DNA from: RBG-16-66-20 sp036262835
Lineage (GTDB): Bacteria > Pseudomonadota > Gammaproteobacteria > Burkholderiales > SG8-39
Assembly: GCA_036262835.1 (NCBI GenBank)
Contig: DATAID010000105.1
Span: 1 to 64,000 of the forward strand
Reading direction: 5' to 3'
Length of the DNA: 64,000 nt
The notes beneath the pieces are model-generated. The model did not search any database. It had not been told where the DNA came from and saw nothing but the letters and a program-made list of their open reading frames with translations. A program made the position numbers and the translations under genes. Position 1 is the first letter of the stretch; each line of letters opens with the position of its first letter. This document shows, one piece after another, positions 1-8,309 of this stretch.

Positions 1-324
1 ACGACCACGCCCGAGCCGACGACGACTCCCGAGCCGACGACGACTCCTGAGCCCACGACCACGCCGGAAGCGACGACGACTCCCGAGCCGACGACGACTC
101 CGGAGCCGACTACGACTCCGGAACCGACCACGACTCCGGAAGCAACGACGACTCCCGAGCCGACGACGACTCCGGAACCGACTACGACTCCGGAACCGAC
201 GACCACGCCCGAGCCGACGACGACTCCGGAACCGACCACGACTCCTGAGCCCACGACGACTCCGGAACCGACGACCACGCCCGAGCCGACGACGACTCCG
301 GAACCGACCACCACTCCGGAGCCG
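1..324 (+). repeat. 18 tandem 18-bp units encoding TTTPEP hexapeptides
   Basis: Eighteen consecutive 18-bp units stay in perfect register from base 1 to 324. Sixteen encode TTTPEP and two (55-72 and 127-144) encode TTTPEA. Synonymous positions vary between units (ccc/ccg/cct, gag/gaa, acg/acc/act), so the peptide is better conserved than the DNA. The array runs off the left edge and its full length is unknown. Shorter, less regular TPEP tracts recur at about 520-675 and 865-1065. Confidence 0.95.
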
Positions 325-1440
325 ACGAGCTCCGATCACGACAATCGCGGCCACGGCAACAACGAGGACGGTCAGGACGACGACAACCCGGGCCAGGGCT
401 CGGGCGGTCCGAATTCGGGCAAGGACGGCGACGACGAGGACGAGGGCGACCGCGGCAACCACGGCGACTCGACGCCGGGCTCGGATCAGAACGGCAAGCC
501 GGGCAATACCGGCAACACGCCGACGCCCGAGCCTGCACCGACGCCGGAACCGACGACCACGCCGGAGCCAACGACGACGCTCGAGCCGACGATCACGCCA
601 GAGGTGACGACGCCCGAACCGACGACGACGCCCGAGCCGACGACGACGCCGGAGCCGACGACACCGGACGCGACGACCGCCCACGACAACAACGGCCACG
701 GCAATAACGCCGACGGCCAGGACGACGGCAACCCGGGCCAAGGCTCGGGCGGCCCGAACGCGGGCAAGGACGGCGGCGACGAGGACGAAGCGGCGCGCGG
801 CAACCAGGGCGACTCAACGCCAGGCTCCGATCAGAACGGCAAGCCGGGCAACACCGGCAATACCACCACGCCCGAGCCGACCGCGACGCCGGAACCGACG
901 ACGACGCCGGAGCCGACCACCACGCCCGAGCCCACGACCACGCACGAAGCGGCGACGACGCCCGAGCCGATCGCGACGCCCGAACCGACGACAACGCCCG
1001 AGCCGACGACAACGCCAGAGCCGACCACCACGCCCGAGCCGACGACGACGCCCGAGGCGACGACCGGCCATGGCCAGAGCGGCGAGGACCAGGGGCGCAG
1101 TGGTGACGACCACGGACAGGGCAGTGACCACGGCCAGGGCGCGCACGCCGGCGATGTCGCCCCCGGCACCGAGCACTCGGACAACCTCAATTGGGGCGAC
1201 CTGCTCAACGAGGAGCAAGGCAAGAACTGGACGCAGACGCTCGAGCTCACCTCGGATGCGAAGGCGCAGATCGCCTCGGGCTCGTGGACGATGTTCGTCG
1301 ACGGCCAGCAGGTCGACCCGGCGCACCTGCCCTCGGGCAACCTGCACGATGCGACCGTTGAGATCCATCACGGCGACGACGTCATCGCGCATGTGGACGG
1401 CGTCGACAAGATCGAGTGGACCGACAAGTCCGGCCTGTAG
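1..1440 (+). CDS. Thr-Pro-Glu repeat protein, 5' partial; probable type I secretion substrate
   Basis: The frame is open from the first base to TAG at 1438-1440, giving 479 residues with the N-terminus outside the window. It opens with 18 in-register hexapeptides of TTTPEP type, then two copies of an acidic Gly/Asn/Asp/His-rich segment separated and followed by more TPEP units. A His/Gly/Asp-rich linker follows. The last 85 or so residues are non-repetitive, predicted globular, acidic, with no cysteine. No membrane anchor or LPxTG motif is visible. Thr/Pro-rich tracts of this kind are extended, often glycosylated stalks in secreted proteins. The adjacent convergent operon encodes a complete type I exporter, so I infer a secreted or surface protein with a C-terminal export signal. 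The family is not recognised and substrate status is inference from position. Confidence 0.75.
   Translation, partial: TTTPEPTTTPEPTTTPEPTTTPEATTTPEPTTTPEPTTTPEPTTTPEATTTPEPTTTPEPTTTPEPTTTPEPTTTPEPTTTPEPTTTPEPTTTPEPTTTPEPTTTPEPTSSDHDNRGHGNNEDGQDDDNPGQGSGGPNSGKDGDDEDEGDRGNHGDSTPGSDQNGKPGNTGNTPTPEPAPTPEPTTTPEPTTTLEPTITPEVTTPEPTTTPEPTTTPEPTTPDATTAHDNNGHGNNADGQDDGNPGQGSGGPNAGKDGGDEDEAARGNQGDSTPGSDQNGKPGNTGNTTTPEPTATPEPTTTPEPTTTPEPTTTHEAATTPEPIATPEPTTTPEPTTTPEPTTTPEPTTTPEATTGHGQSGEDQGRSGDDHGQGSDHGQGAHAGDVAPGTEHSDNLNWGDLLNEEQGKNWTQTLELTSDAKAQIASGSWTMFVDGQQVDPAHLPSGNLHDATVEIHHGDDVIAHVDGVDKIEWTDKSGL
331..864 (+). repeat. Two copies of a 345-bp macro-repeat inside the repeat protein
   Basis: An acidic module (about 331-519) recurs at about 676-864, offset by exactly 345 bp (115 codons). 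Both copies read through HDN, GHGNN, DGQDD, NPGQGSGGPN, GKDG, DSTPGSDQNGKPGN and GNT. The copies differ by several substitutions but no visible indel, consistent with an older in-frame duplication. The spacer between them is made of degenerate TPEP units. Confidence 0.9.
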
Positions 1441-1462
1441 CGCCGGACCCGGAAAAAGGGCG

Positions 1463-3046
1463 CTAAGTCCCCAGGTCGGGCACGAGCGAGGCGCGGACCG
1501 CGCCCGCGGTCTCGGCATCGCGGAAGTGCAGCGCCCCGCCGCTCAGGTGTGCGAGACCCGCCTGCTCGAGCTCGCGGCAGCCTTCCAGCACCGCGGGACC
1601 GGGTACCGACAGCGCCGCGGCGAGCGCCGCGATGTCGCCGTGCGCGGCGCCCGCGCCTGCGCGCGCGACCGCCCGCGCAAAAGGCGACACGCGATCGAGC
1701 ATCGCCTGCACGTCCGAGCGCATGCCCTCGAGCGTCACCGGCTCCGCTCTCGGTACCACCATGCGCAGCACGCGCGCGAAAGGCGCGCTGGTCGGATGCG
1801 CGCCCAGCAAGCGCACGACCGTCTGCGGCTCGCCGCTGCGCCGCATGGCGCCGCCAACGATGGCGAGCGGCCGTGTGCGCAGGCTCTCGAGCGTCGCCCC
1901 GGCCACCGTGGCACGCAGCGTCGGCAGCGCGTCGATGCCGTAGGCCAGCAGCACCGCCGGCCCGCCGCCGGCAAGCTCGGCGAGCGCCTCGTCGATGCGC
2001 CGCGCCTCCAGCTGGCGGCCGCGGCGGCGGAATTCCTGCGCGAGCTGGCCCACCAGGCGGTCGCCGAGCGCCCCGCGCGACGACGGCGAAGGAACCCACA
2101 ACCGGTAAACCGGCAGGCGCAGCGCGGCGAGATTTTCGCCCACCGCGTGAATCAGGCGCGCGCCGTCCTCGGGCGGCCAGGACTCGATCGCGACCCACTG
2201 GCACTGGTCGCGGCTCACCGCCTGGCGGATGGCATCGAGGAACGGCAGCCCGCCCCAGGCGCGCGCCGATTCCTGCGATGGAGCGGGCGGCGGCGCCAGC
2301 ACGCGCGCCGCGACCGGGAGATCGGCGCGCGCGCCGGCCGGATCCGCGCCGAGGCCGGCAAGCGCGGCCGAGGTCTCACAAAGCAGCGGCGCTCCCGGCT
2401 CGGCGACGTTGGCGAGCAGCAGCGCGACCCGGAAGGCGCGAAAGGCGAGCGAAGAGCGCTCGCCGTCGCCGACGATCTCGGGCAAGGTCCCGATGCCGGC
2501 GGCCCAGGGCAGGGCTTCACCGCTTTGAGCGCCGACCTGGAGCGCGCGCACGAACGCCACCGCGCGCGCCGCGTCGTCGCCATGCGCGACCGGCTGCCCA
2601 AACCAGACAGCGACCGCGCCGCCCGGCAGGCGCTCGCAGGAAGCGTCGAAGCCGAAGGCGAGGCGCTCGACGCGCGCGCCCAACTCCCTCAGCGCACGAT
2701 CGGTGCGCGCCGCCTGACGAAGCGAGCTCACGGCCGCCGCTCTGGGCTCGAGCACCACGGCGGTCACGAGGCGGCGCGCATAGCGCAGCTCGTCCTCGGG
2801 CTTCCCATCGCCGCCTTGCGCGGGCTCAGGAGACCCGGTCTCGCTCCCCGCATGCGGCAGCGCGCCGCGCACCACTGCCATCGTGCGGTTGCTCACCCCC
2901 ATCTTGCGGAAAAGCGCGTACACGTGCTGCTTCACGGTGCCCGCGGTGAGCCCGAGCTGCGCGGCGATCTCCTTGTTGCTGCGCCCAAGCGAAAGCAGCC
3001 GCAGGATCTCCTGCTGGCGCGCGGAAAGCGGGCGCCCGAGGCTCAT
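1463..3046 (-). CDS. LuxR-type regulator with N-terminal HTH, degenerate cyclase and STAND-like regions
   Basis: A 527-residue protein. Residues 5-65 are a clear LuxR/GerE helix-turn-helix (LSxRQQEIL, NKEIAxxLGLTxGTVKxHV), placed at the N-terminus rather than the usual C-terminus. Residues about 90-245 keep the framework of a class III nucleotidyl cyclase domain (ERLPGGAVAVWFGQPVAHGDDAARAV, given here in outline as LPGG, FGQPVAH, DDAARAV), but the two metal-binding Asp positions are lost, so catalysis is unlikely. Residues about 265-440 resemble a STAND/AAA module without a Walker A motif. ATG overlaps the end of the HlyD gene by 4 nt, so it is translationally coupled to the exporter. It probably regulates the secretion locus; the signal is unknown. 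Confidence 0.75.
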   Translation of the reverse strand: MSLGRPLSARQQEILRLLSLGRSNKEIAAQLGLTAGTVKQHVYALFRKMGVSNRTMAVVRGALPHAGSETGSPEPAQGGDGKPEDELRYARRLVTAVVLEPRAAAVSSLRQAARTDRALRELGARVERLAFGFDASCERLPGGAVAVWFGQPVAHGDDAARAVAFVRALQVGAQSGEALPWAAGIGTLPEIVGDGERSSLAFRAFRVALLLANVAEPGAPLLCETSAALAGLGADPAGARADLPVAARVLAPPPAPSQESARAWGGLPFLDAIRQAVSRDQCQWVAIESWPPEDGARLIHAVGENLAALRLPVYRLWVPSPSSRGALGDRLVGQLAQEFRRRGRQLEARRIDEALAELAGGGPAVLLAYGIDALPTLRATVAGATLESLRTRPLAIVGGAMRRSGEPQTVVRLLGAHPTSAPFARVLRMVVPRAEPVTLEGMRSDVQAMLDRVSPFARAVARAGAGAAHGDIAALAAALSVPGPAVLEGCRELEQAGLAHLSGGALHFRDAETAGAVRASLVPDLGT

Positions 3047-4416
3047 CGCTCGCGCAGCCCTTGCCTGAACGCCACCACCACCGGCCGCGCCAGGTACTGC
3101 AGCACCGTCTTGTGGTCGGTGATGATGTCGCAGACCACGGTCATCCCGGGCAGCACCGGCAGGTGCGCCGGCTCCGCGCCGACGTGATCGCGCGAGAGGC
3201 GCACGATACCCTTGAAATAAGGCGTGCCCTTGTCGTCGACGAAGCTCGTGGCCGACACGCCGTGGAGCCGTCCGCTCACCGTGCCGTAGCGCAGGAAGTC
3301 ATAGGTCAGCACCTTGACCCGCACCGGCTGCCCGACCTTGACGTGGCCGATGTCGGTGGTCGAGATGCGCACTTCGGCCTGCAGCACGTCCTCGACCGGC
3401 ACTACGCTCAGCACCACGGCGCCTGGCGGAATCACGCCGCCGAGGGTTCGGAACTTCAGATCCTGGACGATGCCGCGCACCGGCGCCTGGATGCGCACGC
3501 GCTCGAGGCGCTTGCGCAGCTTCACCAGCAGCTCGCCGACCTGCGCCTGCTCGGCGCTCGCCGAGCCGAGCTCCTCGTGCGCGGCCTGGCGGCGGTCCGA
3601 GAGCAGGGTGTCAAGGCGCGCGTGTGCTTCGCTCACGGCGGCGCGCGCGGCGCTGCGCTGTGCGCGCAGCTTGTCGAGGTCCCCCTCCTGCACCACGAGC
3701 GCCCGCTGCGACTCGAGCGTCTGCACCTTGCTCACGAGCTTGTCGCGCTCGAGGTCGGTGCGGATGCCCGCGACCTCGCGCAGGATGCGCACCTCGTCCA
3801 GGCCCGTGTCGATCTGCCGGCGCACCCGCGCAAGGTCCGCCTCGTGCTGCGCCGCCTGCGCGCGCAGCACCTTCTCCTGGTTCGCGACCGCCGCGCGACT
3901 CGAGTCGAGAACCGCCTGCTGCTCGCGCACGAGGTCGGCGTACTGCGACGGCACTTTGTCGAGGCCGGCGAGCTCGGCGCGTCCCTCGGTCTGCGCGGCG
4001 AGCCTCGCCACTCGCGCGGTCAGCCCCCAGTAGCGCGCTTCGGCGACCTTGAGCTCGGCCTCCGTCTCCACCTGGTCGAGCGAGAGCAGGAGCTGCCCGG
4101 CCGCGACGCGCTCGCCTTCCGACACGGCGATCTTCGCCACCGTGCCGCCGTCCTGGTGCTGCACGACCTGCACCGCGCCGCTCGGCACGATCTGGCCGGG
4201 CGCGGTCGCCACTTCGTCCAGCTCGGCGAGCGCGGCCCAGACGAGGAAGGCAGCGAGCGCCGAGCACAGCAGGGCGATCGTGAGCCGGATATGGCGCGGC
4301 GCGATCGCTTCGTCGAGCAGCACCGATTGCGACAGGTGCCGATGCGAGCGGCTGCCAAGGACGATGCGATCGTCGGAGCCGGCCTGCGCGTTGCGATCCT
4401 TGCGCGTATCGGTCAT
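3043..4416 (-). CDS. Type I secretion periplasmic adaptor, HlyD family
   Basis: A 457-residue membrane fusion protein. It has a cytoplasmic N-terminus, one membrane span (about 42-63), a split lipoyl/barrel-sandwich domain (TAPGQIVPSG, GTVAKIAVSEGERV and, after the hairpin, APVRGIVQDLKF), a long coiled-coil hairpin (about 130-300) and a C-terminal beta-barrel ending in the typical LPGMTVVCDI. It would bridge the ABC exporter and the TolC-like protein encoded just upstream. It overlaps the ABC gene by 4 nt and the regulator gene by 4 nt. The length is normal for the family. Confidence 0.93.
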   Translation of the reverse strand: MTDTRKDRNAQAGSDDRIVLGSRSHRHLSQSVLLDEAIAPRHIRLTIALLCSALAAFLVWAALAELDEVATAPGQIVPSGAVQVVQHQDGGTVAKIAVSEGERVAAGQLLLSLDQVETEAELKVAEARYWGLTARVARLAAQTEGRAELAGLDKVPSQYADLVREQQAVLDSSRAAVANQEKVLRAQAAQHEADLARVRRQIDTGLDEVRILREVAGIRTDLERDKLVSKVQTLESQRALVVQEGDLDKLRAQRSAARAAVSEAHARLDTLLSDRRQAAHEELGSASAEQAQVGELLVKLRKRLERVRIQAPVRGIVQDLKFRTLGGVIPPGAVVLSVVPVEDVLQAEVRISTTDIGHVKVGQPVRVKVLTYDFLRYGTVSGRLHGVSATSFVDDKGTPYFKGIVRLSRDHVGAEPAHLPVLPGMTVVCDIITDHKTVLQYLARPVVVAFRQGLRER

Positions 4417-7400
4417 GACCCGATTCCCAGGCGCTTGAGCGCCTCGGCGGGAGCGCCGGAGTAACGCAGATAGCCGCCCTGGAGCAGGACGACCTGGTCG
4501 GCCATGCGGATATGGCTCGGCCGGTGCGTCACCAGGAACACCGTGGCCCGGCCCTTGAGCTTTCTGAGCGCCTCGACGAACCAGCGGTCGCCGTCCAGGT
4601 CGAGCGTGTTCGCGGGCTCGTCGAAAAGGAGGATCGGGGCGTCGGTGAGATAGGCGCGCGCAAGCGAGATCTTCTGGCGCAAACTCGCGGGCAGCCGCTC
4701 GTTAAGGCTGTCCCCCGTTCGCGTCTGCACGCCCTCGGGCAGGAGTGCGATGTCGTTCAGCGCGCCCGCGAGCGCGAGCGCGTGGTTGATCTCCTCCTGC
4801 GTCGCCGCCGGTCGCACCAGGCGCAGGTTCTGCACGATGGTGCCGCGGAAGAGGTTGCACTCCTGCGGCACGTAGCCGATCGCGCGGCGCAGCTCCACCG
4901 GATCCATCTGGCGCAGGTCGGTGCCATCGAGTCGCACGCTGCCCGCCTGCGCCTGATAGAGGCCCGCGAGCAGCTTGAGCGTGGTCGACTTGCCACCGCC
5001 GTTCGGGCCGGTCACGGCGACGAGCGTGCCGGGCTCGACCGCAAAGGAGACGCCCACGAGCGCCGCGTCGGTCTCGAGCGAATAGCGGAACGAGACGCGC
5101 TCGAGCTCGACCCGCCCGCTCAGGCGGCGCACGGCAACCCCGGAGGCGCGGGCCGAGCGCTCGCCGCGCAGCGCCATCAGCCGGTCCATCTGCGACACGG
5201 CATTGCGCACGCGGTCGATGCGAGTCAGGTTGACGAAGGCGGTCTGCACCGGCCCGACGATGCGCCAGGCGAGCATCATGGAGGCGATCACGACGCCGAT
5301 GCCGTAGTCGCCCGCGGCCGCCGAGGTGATGCTCACCGCGATCACGGCAAGGGAGCCGGTCATCGTGATGAGGTAGCCGCCCGCGGCGAGCAGCGCCGAC
5401 GTGCGCCCGACGCGGTAGCCGGCCATGGTGGCGGCCGAGGACATTTCGCGGAAGCGCTCGAGCCAGGTGTATTCGCCGCCGAACTCGCGCAGCGCGCGCA
5501 GCTTGCCCGTGGTCTCGACCAGGAACTCGTGGCGGCGCGTGGTGCGGGTCGACATTTCGGCAACGCGCTGATCGACATTGGCGGCAAAGAAGAAGTACAG
5601 CCCGGCATAGACGAGCGCCGTCACTGCCACCACCAGCAGCGCCGCGGGGTTGAGCACGCCCAGCGCCACGACGAAAGCGAGCAGCGCCGGCAACTCGAGC
5701 AAGGTGGAAGCGAGCGGCCCGGTGAAGAGGTCGCGCACCGACTCGAAGCTGTTCAGGCGCGCCATCTGCGCGCCGATCGGCGCGCTCTCGCTCATCGACG
5801 GCGGCAGCGCCAGGATCTGCCGGAACACGACCGTGCCGAAGACGAAGTCGATCCGTCCCGCGATGAACGACAGAATGCGCGCGCGATGGGCGATGAAGAT
5901 GCCGCCCACCAGCACCGCGGCCGCGGCGCCCGCGGTGAAGTAGGCCAGGTTGGCGAGCGAGCCCGAGGGCATGACGTAGCCGTAGACGGCCATCACGAAG
6001 AGCGGCACCGGCAGGAGCACCAGGCCGTAGATCACGGCCGAGAGCATGGCGTGGCCGACCAGGGGGCGCATGCGCATGAGCACGCGCAGCGCCCAGCTCG
6101 TTTGCGTTTGCACCGCCTCGTCGGCGCGTCGGAAAAAGTACGCGCGCCCGCGCCGGCCGAGCCCTCCCGTTTCGATGACGCGCTCCTCGGCCGAGTCGTA
6201 AACGCGCAGAGAATCGCCGTTGCGCTCGAGCACGACGTACGCGAGGCCGTCCTCGGGCAGGAAGAGGCACGGAAGGAGGCGCCGGTCGATCTCGCCCAGC
6301 GCCATCTCCGCGTGGCCGGACTCGAACCCGAGCTGCGCCATGCAGTTCTGCAGGCCCGAGACGTCGAGCTCGTCCTCGAAATACGGCAGCGCCTCGGCCA
6401 CGTCGCGCGGCTCCCCGCGCCAGCCAAGCGCACGCAGGAGCTCGGGCAGGCAGAGCGCGAGGTCGCAGCGGCGCGTGAAGGCGTTCGCCACCGCCTTGCG
6501 CAAGCGCAGCCAGAGGGCCTCGGCCGATTCCGCGGCGGGCGCCGGGTCCGGCGCCGCGGGCGCCTCGGCAAGCGGCGGCAGCTCGGGCGCGAGCGTGGGC
6601 GCGGGCGCAGCGGCCGGCGCCGCCGCGCCAGCGCCCGCCTCTTCGGGCGCGAGGCGGCCGCCTTCCAGCACGAGAACCCGCTGCGCGAGCTTCGCGAGCG
6701 AGGGCCGGTGCGTCACGATGACGAAAGTCGTGCGCCCCATCTCGGCCTGCAGGTAGCGGCGCAGCGCGGCATCACCCTCGCTGTCCATCGAGATGTTGGC
6801 CGCATCGAAGAGCACGATGCGCGCGCCGCTCGCGAGGGCGCGCACCATGGCAATCCGCTGGCGGTGCCCGACCGGGGTGGTGTCCGCGGCCGCGTCTCCG
6901 ACCGGCGAATCCCAGCCGCGCGGCAGGCGGGCGACGAACTTGTCCAGGCCGAGCGCGCGCGCGATCTCGAGCGCACGCTCGGCGCGCGCCGGCTCGAAGC
7001 CCGAGATGTTCTCGAGGATCGTGCCCTGGAAAACCTGCGCATCCTCGGGCACGTACGCGATCGCGGCGCGCAGCGCCGGCGCCTCCAGGGAGGACATCGA
7101 CACGCCCTCGAGGCGAACCTCGCCCGAGGTGGGATTGACGAGCCCTGCGATCAGGCGCAGCAGCGTCGAGCGCCCGCTGCCGTTCGCGCCCTTGATGACG
7201 AGGCATTCGCCCGACGCGATGGTGAGGGAAACGTTCTCCAGGATGGCTGCGCCCGTTTCCGCGAGGCGAAAGCCGACCTCGCGCAGCTCGACGCGGCCGG
7301 GCGCAGCCGGGCTCTCGTAGCGTCTTTCGGCGGTCTGCAGCGGCTTGCCCCGCAGGAGCGGCGCCATTTCCTCCTGCAGCGCCCGCACGCGCTGATGCGC

Positions 7401-8309
7401 GATCCAGAGGCTGCCCGCGCGCTGCAGGGGCCCGAGCGAGCGCAGCACGAGCAGGATGCACGCCGCGAGCTCGCCGTTGGTCATGCGCCCCTGCACTACC
7501 AGGAGACCGCCGATCGAGACGACGAGGATCGTCATGAGCGGCGAGAAGAGGCCACCGATGCCCGAGGCGACGTCGAGCGCCGCGGCAAGCCGGCGCGTGA
7601 GGTTGGCGCAGGTTTCCTGCAGGCGCTCGTAGCGGCGCAGCATGAACGCTTCCATCGCGAGCGCCTTCAGCGTGTGCATGCCGCCGAGCGTCTCGACCAG
7701 GAAGTTGCTGCGGCGCCGGTCGGCGCTGCTGCGCTCGCGGAAAAGCGCGCCGTGGTGCGCGCCGAAAAGCCAGCTGACATAGGCGAACGCCGCCACGCCC
7801 ACGACCGGCACGAGCACGAGCCAGCCGCCGATCGCGGCGACCAGTGCCAGATAGACCAGCGTGAAGGGCAGGTCGAGCACCTGCAGCACGGTCTGGCCGC
7901 TCGCATGGTCCTTGAGCGCGACGATCGCCTTGAAGCGATCGACGTAGCCGCCGGCGTCGCTTTTCTCCGGCGGCGTGGCGAGCAGGCGCGAGAACGCCTC
8001 GAGCATGGCGCGGTGCTCGAAGCGCGCCGCGGCCCAGACGAGCACATAGGCGCGCATGAGCCGCAGGGTCGCCTCGCCCACGACCGCCGCCGTCGTCCCG
8101 AGCATGAGCAGGACCAGGGTGTCGAGCGACCGGTGCGGCAGGATGCGATCGAACACCTGCAGCATGAGCAGCGGGAGCGCGAGCGCGAACAGGTTGATCG
8201 CCGTGCTCGCCGCCACCATCCAGGGGAAATCCGGGTCGCCCGGACGCCCCGCGCCCGACAGGCGCACCGAGGGCGGCAAGCCCGAGGCGGCTGCGCTCAC
8301 GGTGCGCAC
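4413..8309 (-). CDS. Fused tandem type I ABC exporter (TMD-NBD-C39-like-TMD-NBD)
   Basis: A 1298-residue fusion of two half-exporters. Half 1 has a membrane domain (about 30-300) and NBD1 (about 335-555); half 2 starts after an Ala/Pro linker (about 556-595) with a C39-peptidase-like domain (about 598-730), then a membrane domain (745-1040) and NBD2 (1065-1295). NBD1 is degenerate: Walker A is GANGSGRS with Arg380 for Lys, the residue after Walker B Asp502 is Ala503 rather than Glu, and the signature reads PVGHRQ. NBD2 keeps Walker A Lys1107, Asp1230-Glu1231 and His1262, but its signature is LPASLRQ. The C39-like part resembles the LssB/LapB-type domain, probably non-catalytic and substrate-binding. 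It overlaps the TolC gene by 13 nt. Exporters of this class are normally homodimers of about 550-720 residues, so the asymmetric fusion is unusual. Confidence 0.9.
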   Translation of the reverse strand: MRTVSAAASGLPPSVRLSGAGRPGDPDFPWMVAASTAINLFALALPLLMLQVFDRILPHRSLDTLVLLMLGTTAAVVGEATLRLMRAYVLVWAAARFEHRAMLEAFSRLLATPPEKSDAGGYVDRFKAIVALKDHASGQTVLQVLDLPFTLVYLALVAAIGGWLVLVPVVGVAAFAYVSWLFGAHHGALFRERSSADRRRSNFLVETLGGMHTLKALAMEAFMLRRYERLQETCANLTRRLAAALDVASGIGGLFSPLMTILVVSIGGLLVVQGRMTNGELAACILLVLRSLGPLQRAGSLWIAHQRVRALQEEMAPLLRGKPLQTAERRYESPAAPGRVELREVGFRLAETGAAILENVSLTIASGECLVIKGANGSGRSTLLRLIAGLVNPTSGEVRLEGVSMSSLEAPALRAAIAYVPEDAQVFQGTILENISGFEPARAERALEIARALGLDKFVARLPRGWDSPVGDAAADTTPVGHRQRIAMVRALASGARIVLFDAANISMDSEGDAALRRYLQAEMGRTTFVIVTHRPSLAKLAQRVLVLEGGRLAPEEAGAGAAAPAAAPAPTLAPELPPLAEAPAAPDPAPAAESAEALWLRLRKAVANAFTRRCDLALCLPELLRALGWRGEPRDVAEALPYFEDELDVSGLQNCMAQLGFESGHAEMALGEIDRRLLPCLFLPEDGLAYVVLERNGDSLRVYDSAEERVIETGGLGRRGRAYFFRRADEAVQTQTSWALRVLMRMRPLVGHAMLSAVIYGLVLLPVPLFVMAVYGYVMPSGSLANLAYFTAGAAAAVLVGGIFIAHRARILSFIAGRIDFVFGTVVFRQILALPPSMSESAPIGAQMARLNSFESVRDLFTGPLASTLLELPALLAFVVALGVLNPAALLVVAVTALVYAGLYFFFAANVDQRVAEMSTRTTRRHEFLVETTGKLRALREFGGEYTWLERFREMSSAATMAGYRVGRTSALLAAGGYLITMTGSLAVIAVSITSAAAGDYGIGVVIASMMLAWRIVGPVQTAFVNLTRIDRVRNAVSQMDRLMALRGERSARASGVAVRRLSGRVELERVSFRYSLETDAALVGVSFAVEPGTLVAVTGPNGGGKSTTLKLLAGLYQAQAGSVRLDGTDLRQMDPVELRRAIGYVPQECNLFRGTIVQNLRLVRPAATQEEINHALALAGALNDIALLPEGVQTRTGDSLNERLPASLRQKISLARAYLTDAPILLFDEPANTLDLDGDRWFVEALRKLKGRATVFLVTHRPSHIRMADQVVLLQGGYLRYSGAPAEALKRLGIGS

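Noticed and set aside
1..324. Possible CRISPR-like array
   Set aside because: The 18-bp units are contiguous, coding and without spacers; no cas genes are near.
182..1340. Long open frames on the minus strand across the TPEP repeat region (Arg/Ser- and Val/Gly-rich)
   Set aside because: They are antisense shadows of an 18-bp repeat without stops; they have no ribosome-binding site or domain-like sequence.
1070..3187. Long plus-strand Arg-rich frame opposite the LuxR and repeat genes
   Set aside because: Composition is that of a high-GC antisense frame; the real proteins in other frames have clear motifs.
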